A DNA stretch of 64,000 nt from Kappaphycus alvarezii (GCA_002205965.3 NADL03000691.1:992001-1056000); one strand, 5' to 3'. Numbered from the stretch's first letter, positions 1 to 12,274 are shown. A program made the numbers and translations. Notes: generated by a model from the sequence alone, not told the origin.

Positions 1-1053
1 AAGTATTGGAATAGCTGACGTAGTTGAACTTAATAGAAGGAAGAGTCATATATTGTTTAACCAGCTTACAAATAGAGATCCTGTACTTTGGTACCAGATA
101 TTAAATATTCTCGACAAATAACTGTAATATAATCACGGCAGGTACATCAATATTGAATATTCTACTAGCATGGATTTTTTACACCAGCCTAAGTGTAGGT
201 ATCCTAACATTAAAACAAAAATCCATTCTAGAGTACATGAATGGATAGTTGGTTGGAATTTTTGTACATTTATTCTTATTATTAGGAAAATTATGCTTTC
301 AATCTACACCTTACAGAGAAAATTAGTATTCAAAGATGATAAAAAATTATTAGGTTTAAATAATTACAATATAGTTGAGTTAAGTCGAAAAGTAAGAACA
401 ATACGTGATGTGGCGTGTTTACAGGAACATATTATTTGTATGTTAAACTAAAATGTTATAAGCGGGTATATGAAGAGCGTGTAAGTCAATTATCTTCTTT
501 TACGCCATTTTAATTACAGGATTGGTGTAATTTAAGAATAATGTAAGCATTTATTCATGGTAAGCTTTTCCTGTTCAATTCAAGAGTATTGGATCGAGAG
601 AAAATATTCATTTTGTAATATATATTCAAGACTATTCTATCATGAAGAAATGATTTTACCAATAATTACAGTTTGTAAAAAATTTACATACTATTTATTT
701 ATGTAGATATAAATACTTTATGTACCTTTATTTTTATGACTAAGATCTTCCGATTTTTGTTCTATAAACTGTTCTTAAAATATAAAGTCTGAAATAATTC
801 GATAACATCGATTTAAAAAAGAAGCATATATACCTAAGCATATAGTAATAAACAATATACATAGTTCTTGATGAAAATATTCATTTATTTTTTATAGCTA
901 AAGAGGAGTGATTCTATTTATATGAATAGCCTTTCAAATTAAAAATTGCTTCAAATTATAGGGAAACTCGCTGTATCTCTACAGGTAACATTACATTTTT
1001 TTGCGATTTTAAGTGATGAGTTAAAAATATATTTGACGTTCATTTTTTCGTTT
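1..1053. other. AT-rich intergenic stretch
   Basis: Only short ORFs without recognisable composition or motifs. No gene, RNA or repeat could be supported. Confidence 0.6.
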
Positions 1054-1141
1054 CAGCGACGACTTATCCCGCATAATGTATTAGCCTCGTGGATTTAACC
1101 GAAGATATCTTCCAAGCATTAAAATAACCCAAAATTCCCCC
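1054..1141 (+). mobile_element. REL-1 3' tail, type 1 (5'-truncated)
   Basis: About 88 bp closely matching tails at 12,678, 34,574, 41,834, 44,499 and 44,921. Shared blocks are CGACGACTTATCCCGCATAA, a TTAGCCTCGTGGAT block, and a TTCCAAGCATTAAAATAACC block leading to a C5 terminus. At 34,574 and 12,791 the same tail directly follows the stop codon of a REL-1 C-terminal ORF, so this copy is read as a 3' UTR fragment inserted without coding sequence. Confidence 0.75.
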
Positions 1142-3094
1142 TTTTCTCGTTTTGATTGGGGATGCACAACTACAAAACCATTGATATTACAATAATATAA
1201 TGTCAAGTATTAATGATACAAGATGCCTCATTTCAAGGGCTTTGAATTTTTGTTTGATATAAAACGAATATATGAAACGATAAAGTACGTGAACTAACTA
1301 TTTTCTCAACAGCATGGTCCTCTGCCTGATACTTTTTTTGGAAAATAATTAATCGTCTGAGTTTGAAATGAAGTATTCCATAAAACAGTAGTTAAAATGA
1401 GATTTTGTTCCGGTAACGACGATAAGAAACAATAAGCGTGATTGATAAAAGGTCATGACATTAAGACAGAAAAATGCGACCGTTCAGCGTATTTATGACA
1501 TATGCATACATTTCAGATATTATTTTAAATTATTCACCATAATTTCTATGTATGTAGATACCATACAACTGGAGATAACGAGAAAATTTGATTTAGTTAA
1601 GTAATTCGAATCATACCCGCCATTTGTGTTTGTATTCCAAGCAGCGTAAGCTGAAATATTCTATAAATCTGTAGATGCGATTTCTGCACTTAGATGGATG
1701 CAGTTTGACAGCATGTGCAAAACAGGACATGATAGCTCTCCATGCATTCCGGGCTTGAGATGTACTCAATTATTGAGCATAGGAATCCTGTCATGTCAAA
1801 GGGTAGTGACTATCCTTATCATCAATGTGCTGCTCTTCCCCCCACAAATGCTTAAACATTCGATGTAACATCCAAACAGAACGCTCTCCGTGGTATTTAC
1901 AGAGAATAAATTAGTTCCAGCTTTCGAAGATGGAAATATTTTCACCGTTAGGAAATACCGTGGATTCTCATTCACAGATAGAGGCAAAATATACAGTAAT
2001 AGTGTGGTCGAAATGATGCGAGGCCAATTCTTGGGTATAGATACCCAATACGAAACGGGCAAGGTGGATTTACAATTGGATTCAAACTGAATATTCCCCC
2101 TATGTGCCTCAACATGAAGATAATTGATGCAAACTTACCTCTGGGAGAAATGAAGGCAGAAATACTATTTAAAAATCGATATTTAGTAAGGTGAGAATAT
2201 GTAGCTGGAAAAGGTACAAGAATTTCCGAAAAATAAACCTTAAGTCAAACAGGCCTCTGAATGCTAAAACCTTCATCAGTTTTATCACACTATTCATGTT
2301 GCGGGAAAAGGTCCCGGCATATTCGATAAACATGAGTTTTTTAGCTAGATAAATATGCTAGAAAGCAGCATTTACCATATGTATCCGTTTTTCGACATGA
2401 TCTTCGTAGATTATTCTTTAGAAAGAGAAATCGCAGTCACTGATTAGAGCTCTGCTGGGCTTTCCATGCCTTTTACTGAAGATTGGGTAGCGGCATCTAC
2501 CTCTGTGCAACGTAAAGGACCGTAGCGTACCATGGCTGTTCGGCCAGTAAGGTATCAGGATTAAAAAATTGTGTCTCTGTCTGTGCCAGCTTCACTATGG
2601 TCGGTTCGATCATGTCTTCAGGTAAACATAGCACTATTAATTGATCATGGGTCCGATAATCTGGCTCCTGCTAATACTTTCGAATAAAGAACTAAAGGTA
2701 ATCTTCGAACGCATTCATTTGTTGCCGAATACTATCCACTATGCCATGCAAAAGCAGTAGTTTAGTCTTCAGATAGCCACAAGGGATCCGTCTCGAGAGG
2801 TTTTAAGTGAACATGTGGACTAAAGATAGTAGGAATTCGGTTTTAGTTCGTATACGGAGAAGGTCTAAAAGGATTTTCAATCTTCTAAGTTTGTTCATCA
2901 TCTGTCTATTTCCTGAAAGGAAACCGTTGTCCTCTTATGCCAATGCGTGGTTGTGGGTGTCAGCAAGCTGTTTAAATATTGACATAGATTGATCCAAGGA
3001 GAATAGTTCCAACTTGAATGACAAATAATTTCCCAAAATGCCTCAAACAAAAAGTTGAAAACAAATTTAAAAATAGGTGATCAATGGAGACAGT
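1142..3094. other. AT-rich intergenic stretch with weak coding-like traces
   Basis: No convincing gene. Two traces are worth noting: a 66-codon plus ORF at 1890-2090 with mixed composition, and a stop-broken minus reading at about 2790-2440 that looks vaguely Gag-like. Neither has a motif that allows assignment. Confidence 0.4.
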
Positions 3095-3466
3095 TCTACT
3101 ACCTAAACGATAAAAAATATTTATACCAGCCTAGGTATATATCAATATTAGCCCAGAGTAAATTTGCTACCGAAAATCAGGTAACAGTTCAGTAATTTGG
3201 GTAGACATAATTCATGTTCAGCAACAATTATTTCAATGTTTTCTTTGTGGATATTCATCCAGATCATACTTTTGCGGAATATAGAAATGAAATAATTTAA
3301 TCCGCTTAAATATGAAATGCCAGCTGCAGGACATTGAAAAATTACACACTAAATACAGTGAAATACAGGGCCAAATTAAGTACATAAAAATATTCCCTGA
3401 TAAATCACATTAATTGTAAACTTTGGGCCTCGAATCAAAACTTTAACACTGCAATTTAGTATCACT
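3095..3466 (-). repeat. R570 repeat, old truncated copy
   Basis: On the minus strand this aligns through most of its length with the R570 copies at 14,960, 42,898 and 63,690. Shared landmarks include the TAGACATAATTCA block, the ATCATCCAGAT block and the GGGCCTCGA block. It is the most diverged of the four copies and lacks the end nearest the ATTATTTTGCA terminus. No protein is evident. Confidence 0.7.
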
Positions 3467-6311
3467 GAAAACAAATTCATACAGAGCATCCAATTTTCAC
3501 ATAAGCAAGTTCTTGCAACGGTAACGAAGGGTTTTGCACCCGAAGTTTCTCATAGGCGAAATTGATTCGCATAAATCTACGAAGAGTAATCTACTCTCCG
3601 CGATCCTTTCTGGACCACATTCTCTAGGCCACATGTTTTTCTTCCACTACAAGGCGCATTTCTGACATGTCCGAGGTCGTCACATGTGCAATAACCGCTG
3701 CATGTATGTTCAAAGAGGACTTGGAAGTGGAATGGTTTATGCAGGACCGGAATGGTTTCTTCTGACTGCGTCGATGCAGTAACTGAATCACTCCCACCCT
3801 TTAGTGTAGGATCGTGCTCCTCCAAACTGTGTTTTTCTTATTTGGAGATGGACCCCAGTACAGCTCTCGATTGCAGATTCTACTCCAAGTCCTAGCCAGG
3901 CTAAGCAATGCATGCCCGATCCAGAGCGATCTGATTGCTTGGCGATTAATCTATCTTCGACCATTGCTTATCGTTTTCAGTAAAATATCTTCCAAGGTAT
4001 GGATCCTATAGAGATTAGGGTGGGAAACATAAATTTTGATCTTTGCAGTACAAGAAGACCTGACAGTTCGTGACACGCGTTGAACCTCCTCAATCGCCGT
4101 TGTCATTTTGTCACCTGGTTCAAAGCGGCCTCATAAAAAGCCTCTCCGAGCTTTTTAGCGCGTCCGCAGTGGTGGCAATATGTCTCAAGTCTGCGGAGGG
4201 AAGGACCCAGACGCGATAGCCTTACTGAAGATGGTTTTGCACAAACAGTGACATGAGCGTTGTAAGCCATAATTCAATTTGATATTTTACAAGTCAATGA
4301 GCTCATGCTTATACAGAGCTCTATATTATGATTTCTTCCAATAACTCCAGCTACCGGTCATTCCTAAGGAAAATATAACATCATTCCTTCGGTTCAGGTC
4401 AAAAATTTCTATGAACATTGGTGCTCTGACGATCTAAGTCTTCATTTTTTCTCTCAACAGGGTACATAATGTATTTACACCGTTTAAATGGAGAATTCCA
4501 AGTCAAAACAAGGACATTTCGGTATATTTGTAAACTATATCGTGCAAAATGGGCATTAAGGCAATATCAAGGCCTTGGATGCATATAATCCACCTTTACG
4601 TGACTCAATCATTGGCCAACTCCAAATGAAAAAAACTAGGTAAGATGTTATATATATAAATCATAAAGCAAGGAACATCCAAAATACCAGACTCATCTCG
4701 CTACAAAATTGAGATGCATTCAAGACTAGATACTGTAGCCGGAAAATATTTATTGGTACTCGCACGAACTCTAGGTGCAAATTTAGCTCTTTAGCTCTTT
4801 TGAATGGCTTTGATTAAATTAGTTCCAATCAAAAAGATACCGAAAAGGTGATAATTTCAAATGGAACATGCCTATTGGGGTACTTCTAGCCAAAGTTCTG
4901 GACAAATCCATTGAGTATCATGATCCATCTCACTACTTTGAACAAATTTAGATAATGGGTACCCCTGAATTTCAAACGTAAAGAGTATTTTAAATGTTTG
5001 CTACCTTTTCGTCCGTATTGAGACCATAAAATTACAAAATTTTGTTTTGTCCTCAAATAAGCGTTTAAGGTATTTCAGCACGACTTTTCGCTTTATTTGT
5101 TTTTGAATATGTCAAATAATCTCTATAATATTCTAGAAAAATAGTTCCACTTCTTTTAAATTAAATAAGCTCGAGCTATCACTGTTCTGAACTATATTTT
5201 TCTAACGTCTACGAGAGAAGGCCGAATTTTATCGACTCTTTGCGAAAATAGATGCAATGGAAGGAATTATTCTTCCAAAACTAATTTCAATCAATTATTG
5301 ATTGATTTATGGTGAACTGGTTGATATTTCATGTGATATTTTGTCCCCTCTCTGTCATGGATTTGGTAGTGTGATTGAGATATCGATTTTTGAAGTATCT
5401 GACCGTGCACCATTCTAATCATCATAAATTGTACGACCACGGCAGAAAAGTTTAGGTTTCATGTAACATATTCTGGGATTTTTAGATCTGAATCTAATTG
5501 TGTTTGGCTACTTATGTAACATAAATGCTACTAATAGTGTAAAAGATCTATAAAATTAACATATACACTGCTCAGTAAATCAGTACGCGATGAAGAAGAA
5601 GTTTCATCAGACATCGCTATGCGAAGAAAACGTATGTTTCTTACATCAAAGACTCTATCACTTCCGAATTTCTACAACAACGAGTGTTTGAGGTCTCATA
5701 TTTTGAAAAAGTGTAATCCGAGGTACCGTTTTTCATTATTCAATGGTTATCTGAAGCATGAGTATACTATCCCATCTCTTCTATAGATAAAATAAATCAA
5801 ATATGGCATATCATCATCTCATTCCACAAAAGTGAACGAGAATGAAATTTTATTAAAATAATTTCATCTTTGAAAACCAAGCAACTCAGCTACAGGCTGA
5901 GCTAAAAATTGCACAACGCACTGTAACATATTTAAATGATCAGGAAACATTGGTACTGTCTCCGAAATTTGAATTAGTTTTTATAAAGCTCCCTGTGGAA
6001 TGTGTATTGTCAGAAACTTGTCCTTTGAAATTCCTATTTTCTTAAACATCAACGGCAGTCCTGATTTTTTCTATTTGAAAAGAGTACTAATTTGACACAA
6101 ATTTCTTAACAAAAAGATTTATCGGTTAGAAATTCCATGTATCTGCATTAACCCATTTCACTGAACATTTTGAGCTTCTGTTCCTCCTTTTTGAAAAGTG
6201 AATTCTAAACTTGTGGTTAACTTCTTCCTCCTAAATTGATACCGGATTCCTTATGGATTCTTAATGATACACTTCCCTCCCCGCGAGTTTTCTTTCACCA
6301 GTGGAGTGGAC
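3467..6311. other. AT-rich intergenic stretch
   Basis: No gene can be supported. A minus ORF at 3577-3825 (82 aa) contains a Cys/His cluster (YCTCDDLGHVRNAPC) resembling a degenerate retroviral-type zinc knuckle, possibly from a decayed gag, but spacing is non-canonical and no other gag feature is adjacent. Confidence 0.45.
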
Positions 6312-6438
6312 CCTTAGGGAGCGCAGTTCCCCCTATCACCGTACCTTAACTTCCTTTGAGCAGATAGCAATTGTCTAGAAAACTTTAGGATAGATCTAAT
6401 ATACCTCTCAAGAGTAAAACAAGCAAAAATTTCCCCTT
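6312..6438 (+). mobile_element. REL-1 3' tail, type 5
   Basis: Begins TTAGGGAGCGCAGTTCC, then a GTCTAGAAAACTTTAGGATA block, an AGAGTAAAAC block and a C4 end. The same unit follows the stop codon of the REL-1 C-terminal fragment at 59,221 (minus), which identifies it as a REL-1-type 3' UTR. Other copies lie at 10,300, 43,734, 46,200, 47,985, 49,043, 54,619, 58,811 and 59,098. Confidence 0.72.
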
Positions 6439-6663
6439 GATAATAGTAACCGCTCATTTTCAGTCCTTTTCCCTCAAAGCTGTAGAACGTTTTCGCTTTG
6501 CTTGACTTTGGACCACTCTGAGTGTCTCTGGACCTCTCAATAAGACATGAATTTTCATTTATGCCTTTCTGTGCTAATAACACTCCCTTCATGGGCCGAT
6601 TTCATATTTTTCCATGTATTGCAATCAAAGCTCTAATCGAGATACGTCAGAATTCGAGCGAGG

Positions 6664-6954
6664 TTGTTAATTTTCTGTATGCGCGCACATAAATGTAAAA
6701 AGGGTAACGAAGTTACTGCGGCTCCCATGACGCCTCAATTTATTACGATTATCCGTAATAAGGGGAGGGAACAGAAAAGTGTGCTGTGCTGTGATGCTAT
6801 TCATTGCCCCAATGGTATTTCCTTATCATCCACCAAAGAACACGATAAAGTACTAGAGCTTGCATCTTACTTTGTCAATCAGTGGTCCCTTGAAGCCAAG
6901 ATTTCCACAGCAGTAACACAGTACCAGCAGGAGCACATTAACTACATGGTATGA
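6664..6954 (+). CDS. Unrecognised ORF, 96 aa
   Basis: Open for 96 codons from an ATG, with fairly balanced composition in its second half (a charged/amphipathic stretch around residues 60-95). Not recognised. A minus ORF overlaps it. Many plausible ORFs in this window proved to be antisense shadows of retroelement tails, so this is listed only as a candidate. Confidence 0.2.
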   Translation: MLIFCMRAHKCKKGNEVTAAPMTPQFITIIRNKGREQKSVLCCDAIHCPNGISLSSTKEHDKVLELASYFVNQWSLEAKISTAVTQYQQEHINYMV

Positions 6955-7239
6955 AACGAGAGAGTAGTTGGGGCAAAGGAAGACAGATAAAATAAACTCA
7001 AATGTTGACTTTGATCGATGTTGAAAATGTTTGATGGTTGGTAATGCCGCTACTCGGCATCTGCGACCTCTTATATAGTGGTTTGTACCCCCGTAAATGG
7101 ATGTAAAATCACACATATCAAAGAAACTAACTAGATACTTCTAATGTGCGCTAAACTAGTCTAGAACACTAATTAGAAACGCCTAGACGCGTTACAGCAA
7201 TGCAATATAAAAACTACACGCAATAAAAAATCTAAAAAT

Positions 7240-7545
7240 CGGTATTTGCCACGCTAATTGCATTGCTGGCAAATGTCCAGAATGATCCAGGACCTTGTAG
7301 AACAATCCATAAACTCTTTGATTGTTACAGTTACTATCTGTTACGGTAATCAGGCTGATGTGACGATATCACAATGGCCGGCTACTGCCAGCGTTAGTTC
7401 TACTGGCATTACCTTTAAGGGGAGTGGTACAGCATTCAAATGTAATACTGAGCCACATTCCAGTTGGTACTCTATGCGCTGGAACAAAATACAACTATAT
7501 GTTGTAGTGTGTAATCTGTGTTGGCCTTCGGCCCGGACCCTGTGA
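7240..7545 (+). other. Coding-like segment of unknown origin
   Basis: A 95-codon ORF (7258-7545) reads as alternating beta-like residues rich in T/S/V/I (for example VTVTICYG). No family recognised. Similar-looking plus readings at 11.9-12.2 and 14.5 kb are at least partly antisense retroelement tails, so the same may hold here. Confidence 0.2.
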
Positions 7546-8432
7546 ATATGCTAGAGATTTACTGTACAGTATGTACGCGTCTACGGTAACACAAAAATTA
7601 ATAAAAAGAGACAACCGCAAAAAAACGTTTCTTACAAATACCCCCGGGCTTCCCCTTTTTATGGCTCTCATAGACTTCGTTTTGGAATTTGGGTGTTGGG
7701 TATTTTATTCACACCGAATTACTTCTTAAATATACGCTAGATTCGCACACCATTTAGGTTGCAGTTTCTATTGCTGTACGCCAGGGACTAGTCAAAGCAG
7801 ACCGTCTTTGGCTAAAGCGTTTTAGCCAACGTTTACTGAAAGTAAGCTTTCTAACTAAGCATTAGATCCATGTCAAGGGCTTTAAAGTACAATGGCTACC
7901 CCTTCTAGAAACTTTGCGAGAACTTGTAGAGCTGTAAGGAAAACAACTTTCAGTTAATTCCAACCGCGCCACTCAAATCTGGATAGCTAGCATCGAAATT
8001 CTCTAATTCTCTTCCTTAATGCTATGTTTAATTTCATCAAAGTTATTGATTAGCTCATCGTAAGTAGAACATTGAAAATGTAACCAAGATAGCATTAACT
8101 CCTCACACTTCAGGGGCAAGTTTTCAACTAATAATTTGGCCATCAAAGTCATAATATCACTCGTTTCTCAGAATCTTATCCATTCTTTATCTATTAAGCT
8201 CGCCGGCTTCATGAGAGCAGTAGTACACGTACCAGTCATTCTCTAGAAATCAAGCACGTACCTCCTGTTTGGCGCTTTCATTCCGAGCCAACAACCAAAG
8301 AGCGTAAAATATTCCAAGGCAGCATACCAATATCCAGCAACATCCGCATTATTCATTTTAAACTCCTAAGCGCCCTACAGGCCAACCCAAACTGCAATCA
8401 TTTTGCCGTCTACGGAGCCAAACGTCATTATC
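7546..8432. other. Intergenic, downstream of the Gly-rich gene
   Basis: No gene recognised. The last part (8375-8432) would be coding if the Gly-rich gene at 8433-9125 switched to the neighbouring frame, whose stop lies at 8375. Confidence 0.45.
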
Positions 8433-9125
8433 TCAGCAGCAAGAAAACCTTCGGCGACTAAACGGACGGCAGCGACGTACACGACACTGCGTCCTGCGCA
8501 TACACTGGATCCTTGCATTTCTCCTCCGCAGGAAGCAACGACATGGGCACCTGCGGACAACGGGAGTCCTCGGCTCACACCTCGCTCGAGATGCACCATC
8601 GCGACCATCGCGGCCATCACGACCATCGCGCCTAGATCCGCCGTCTCTACCGTCCTCTCCGTTCTCTCCACTCCTACCACGAGCTCCGTTGCCGCCATTT
8701 CCTCCATCCCCTCCATCACCACCTCTACCGCCGTTTCCACCGTCTCCGCCGTCTCCGCCGTTTCCACCATTTCCACCATTTCCACCATCACCACCATTGC
8801 CGCCGTTGCCGCCGTTGCCGCCATTGCCGCCGTTTCCGCCGTCACCACCACTGCCGCCATTACTGGCGTTTGCGCCAGTGACGACCCTGGCACATTCTGC
8901 GAAGCAACATCTGAATCCATTCCTCCCACAAGTTTGAAGGGTGCAGCCTCTATTGCTTGGTTGCTGACATTGCTGTAAAGCCCGAATGGGTGCCATGGCT
9001 CCATTGAAGCAAAGGCAAGGGCATGAGAGGGTTCGATCTGATCGCGGCATGAATGTCGAATATGCAGAAGAGTGGATTAATGCAATAACAACGCCAAGGA
9101 TGGTGGCCGTAGACATGGAATACAT
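8433..9125 (-). CDS. Secreted cysteine-motif/glycine-rich protein 1
   Basis: About 230 aa from the ATG at 9125 (the frame is open further upstream; this start sits about 95 bp below a TATA box and exposes a signal peptide). The N-terminus is hydrophobic (STATILGVVIALIHSSAYS). Then comes a cysteine module C-P-C-x-C-x13-C-x7-C-x4-C-x6-C-C, including PSNRGC and GFRCC. A long low-complexity stretch of GGNGG/GGDGG units ends in DGRDGRDG repeats. The same module and repeat type occur in the gene at 48,174, so the two form a family. In this frame the C-terminus is Arg/Cys-rich (CPCRC). The adjacent minus frame gives a more ordinary tail ending at 8375, so a frameshift in the repeat is possible. Likely an extracellular or wall-associated structural protein, by inference only. 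Confidence 0.6.
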   Translation of the reverse strand: MYSMSTATILGVVIALIHSSAYSTFMPRSDRTLSCPCLCFNGAMAPIRALQQCQQPSNRGCTLQTCGRNGFRCCFAECARVVTGANASNGGSGGDGGNGGNGGNGGNGGNGGDGGNGGNGGNGGDGGDGGNGGRGGDGGDGGNGGNGARGRSGENGEDGRDGGSRRDGRDGRDGRDGASRARCEPRTPVVRRCPCRCFLRRRNARIQCMRRTQCRVRRCRPFSRRRFSCC

Positions 9126-9218
9126 TGTACGAGATTGGGCAAAAATTGATGGGTATCTTGTGGGGCGGTGGCAGTAGAAAAACTCGGGCAGTGCATGTAT
9201 TGCAGGCAGTAAGTAGTC

Positions 9219-9224
9219 TTTATA
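9219..9224 (-). promoter_or_regulatory. TATA box of Gly-rich gene 1
   Basis: TATAAA on the minus strand within GTACATATAAAGAC, about 95 bp upstream of the chosen ATG at 9125. The sister gene at 48,174 has an ATAAATA box at a similar distance. Confidence 0.5.
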
Positions 9225-9329
9225 TGTACTTTGCGGGGACTTCTTCGACAAAAGTGCCGTTGCTTGTGCCTCTTTTGGAGAGATGCGCAAGGGGTAGTGA
9301 AACTCTCTATCGCAGTAGTGTAACACTTG

Positions 9330-10299
9330 TATATTCGCACCGACTTACAGTGCAGTACTGTACAGATGGATTGAGGAATGAGTGCAATAAATGAGTTTTA
9401 AGCTTTCACAGTCATTGTACGCCCAAATGCAGCAAAAGATTATTGTGCTGTAAGGTCCCAGTCCTCTGCAGCGCTTCCTACCATAGCTTTTGAGGGTATT
9501 CCGCTATTGTTTAGGGGATAGTGCCAAGGAAGGTATCATGGACAATCTCTTCCAACTTCATTTCAACAGCCTATGCGTTCGCCGTCTAAAAATGTGCTCC
9601 GTTTGTTTTCTCACAGACAAAACTCGGTTACTGGCCTCCCTATATACCATAGAATTTCAAGGCAAAGGATTACGGGAAGATCTCTGTCAAGATCTCTCGT
9701 CACTCGGTGTAAGTAAATAATAACAACAGGGGACCCAATAGGTTGTTTTACTGGTTGATAGTAGTAATGGATTACCTCCTGGGATAATGGTCTTATCACA
9801 TTATGATTTATGTGCTCCCTTCTGACTCAATTTAGGCTAGATATGAGTTCGATACAAAGTCATACAGGAAACCAGTCATGCTTACAATAGGATTTTAAGA
9901 TTTTGACTTCACATTTAGAATAATTACACGCAATATCCAGATATAAAGATCTAAGCTGGCTGTAAATGGAGGTCAACTAGTTTTGCGGAGAAGAAATCCC
10001 AATGTTTCCTCCATTTAGTTGCTTTAAGGACATGGTAATTTTCGATTTCATTTTAGCAACATATGCATTACAGTAAACGAAGCCTCTCACCCCTCATTTT
10101 TTTTCCGTTCCAAGATGTTTTCTCTCCCTAGTATTAGAAGCCTCGGGGTGACCTCTGGGCTAATAAGGATCCTTGTTGCGGGCAGAAAAATGTGTCCTAT
10201 CCGCTGCAATTTCAAACTGTCCCTGTTGTGTAATCTCGACGTGGAATAAACATATTTCTCCCATTTGAGAAGTGAACATTGTTTCCTCTCCTGTTTCAA
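9330..10299. other. Intergenic stretch
   Basis: Short ORFs only (for example 9490-9720 plus, 76 codons, unrecognised). No repeat or RNA was identified. Confidence 0.4.
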
Positions 10300-10420
10300 C
10301 AGGCACGTTACTCCCCCAATATTCTGTTGGAACACCGCTTTGAGTCGATTGTTGTTTTCTGGAAAACTTGAGGATAGATCGAATATATCTTCTAACAGTA
10401 AAAACACCACAAACTTCCCA
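10300..10420 (+). mobile_element. REL-1 3' tail, type 5
   Basis: Contains TGAGTCGATTGTTGTTTTCT, then GGATAGATCGAATATATCTT and AACAGTAAAAACACC, in the order seen at 49,043 and (reversed) 59,098. The terminal C run is reduced to CCC. Confidence 0.65.
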
Positions 10421-10569
10421 TTTATACTCAATAGACTTCGAACAGAAACGACTTCAAAATTATCGTCAACACAAAAGAATAAACTGTAAAGCATATAAGG
10501 ATAGAAATACAGGGATTAGAAACGCCTCAAATCCCTCCCGGATAGAAATACGTTCAACATGAAAAATGC

Positions 10570-11170
10570 GTTATTCTACAATCTTGCTTGTTCTTCTGAA
10601 CTATCGTAGTCTTCTACTGCCTTTCTTGCGAAATCATTGTCTTTTTGAAGTGCTTCTCGATGGAGTCTTCCTCGTAAGTTTTCTAGTGAAGTAAATATCT
10701 GAGGCCCTGAAAACCTTATTCTGCGGAGACTACAGTCCGAAAACTGGAAAGCTTCATTGAAATCATTTTCCAAAAAGCTCTACAATTTGGTCCCTGCTTT
10801 GAATTTTTATTTGTCTCTTCTATAAAGGGTAAGAAAGTTCTTTTCTTTCCTGAAGATGGGCGCATCCGAAAATTTATCGAGAAAATCTAAGCCTTTGGGC
10901 AGAATCAAAGTAACTGTCATACAAAGCTTTTTCGAGTCCAATTCTAACGCATGCTTCGTTGGACGTCAGAGATAACGCGGAATGAGAAAATTTTTCGCCT
11001 GTCCATTTGTTTCCGATACCTTTAAAGTGTTATTCTTGGCCAACGCGACCAAGACGCGTATGCTTTCGGGTTTAATCCTAGAGGCTTTGATGTATAGATC
11101 GAGACAGTCTAGATCTGGCCTTGGGTGATCATTACATCATGCATCAAACTTATCAATGACCACTACTGGC
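10570..11170 (-). pseudogene. Possible decayed copia reverse-transcriptase piece
   Basis: Reading minus from 11,170, one frame gives a hydrophobic stretch resembling the copia RT region before the first catalytic Asp (IRVLVALAKNNTLKV), a stop, more protein-like sequence, then a frame change into a 65-codon ORF (10,773-10,576). The expected TAFL and YVDD motifs are missing or mutated, so family assignment is tentative. Confidence 0.25.
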
Positions 11171-12149
11171 TTGCCCGTGATTTCATAAATAGTATATCAG
11201 TTCTTAAGCTGGGATTTTGTCCAAATGCCCTTTTCTAGAATTGATTTGTTAGTGTATAAAAGTCTTTCAGGCCATCCATGATTGATTTAAAGGAGGGGTG
11301 TATCGTAACAAAGAACTTGAAATACTTCATGCACTTGTTACTGAAGTCTTCCCCAGATGTCAATGTTCAATTCAGCATACTATTCACTGAGGGGCCGTCC
11401 CATGTCACTTTTCCCCAAAAACGTGTTTCTCCGCTTTGTCGGGACTTCTTGCTTGCCTTACATTACAGTATTATTAGTTTATCCACGAGCGGAATATAAA
11501 AGGGAGCATATCTATCACTGCAATTACTTGATATGAGGGGTTCTTTTTTTCCAGTGTTCTCCATAATGTTGATAACGTCTGTTATAGTAAATGAACGCCA
11601 CGTGTTCCCCTTCTTAATATTGCAATTAATATCCTTTCATGAGTAGAAATTCTTCGGAAGCCTACCCACAATCTTTTGCCAAGGAAAGTCGATCGTTTTT
11701 GATATTTGAAAGAGAGAATCGGCCGAAGCCGGGGCCCTTATAGCAAATTAGTTTGTTCAATAATTAGAAGCCTCCCGTATTCATTGTCGCATTAGCAGAA
11801 CATACTGTAACTAATCAGAAAAGCTGAATAGTAATCTTTTCATCGTGTTTTGCAAAAAATTATTGAGCGAAGCCATAAATTGAAAAAAAACTTTTATAAA
11901 GTTACCCCTTTGGTCACAACGAAATGGTGCGAAAAGTTGGTATCTTATCGTGAAGTAAAGGGGGTTAATGGGAGTTTTATTGTGACGGTCAAGGGTGCAG
12001 TAGGTGTGGTTGAGCCTGATATTACGGAGAAGGGGCCTAATTTACGTAGCGACTGGTTATTGTCGAGTCATTGGTCTGTTTACTGCCAATGGTGCAAAGG
12101 TTAAGTATGAGTCGCATGAGTTGCATTCAAATCTTGTGGCAGTATTAAA
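11171..12149. other. Intergenic; possible reversed tail near 11.95-12.05 kb
   Basis: An ORF at 11,278-11,499 is unrecognised. At 11,950-12,050 the minus strand ends ACTCCCATTAACCCCC, which resembles the REL tail terminus, so the coding-like plus ORF there (11,850-12,104) is probably a shadow. Confidence 0.35.
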
Positions 12150-12236
12150 AGAACAGTTGAACACTGGGGGTTCATTTACTGTAACAGTTAAGCTGGATGA
12201 TACCAAGTCAACTTGTATGGTAGTGGGCACTTAAAA
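12150..12236 (-). mobile_element. REL-type 3' tail, type 4, reversed
   Basis: On the minus strand it contains CACTACCATACAAGTTGACT, a CAGC...TAACTGTTACAGTAAA block and AACCCCC, matching plus-strand tails at 60,382 and 45,726. The plus-strand ORF 12,004-12,234 covering it is therefore interpreted as an antisense shadow. Confidence 0.6.
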
Positions 12237-12274
12237 TGAAATGTTGCGGCAGGCGCTGATAGCACTTCACTGTA

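Noticed and set aside
170..451. 93-codon plus ORF near the left edge
   Set aside because: AT-rich, no motif, no promoter signal, and similar ORF lengths are expected by chance in this composition.
8689..8937. Proline-rich plus ORF
   Set aside because: Antisense of the GGNGG/GGDGG repeats of the Gly-rich gene; the signal peptide and cysteine module support the minus strand.
12004..12234. Plus ORF with beta-like repeats (FTVTVKLDD)
   Set aside because: Its 3' half is the reverse complement of the type 4 tail at 60,382 and 45,726, so the reading is a shadow.
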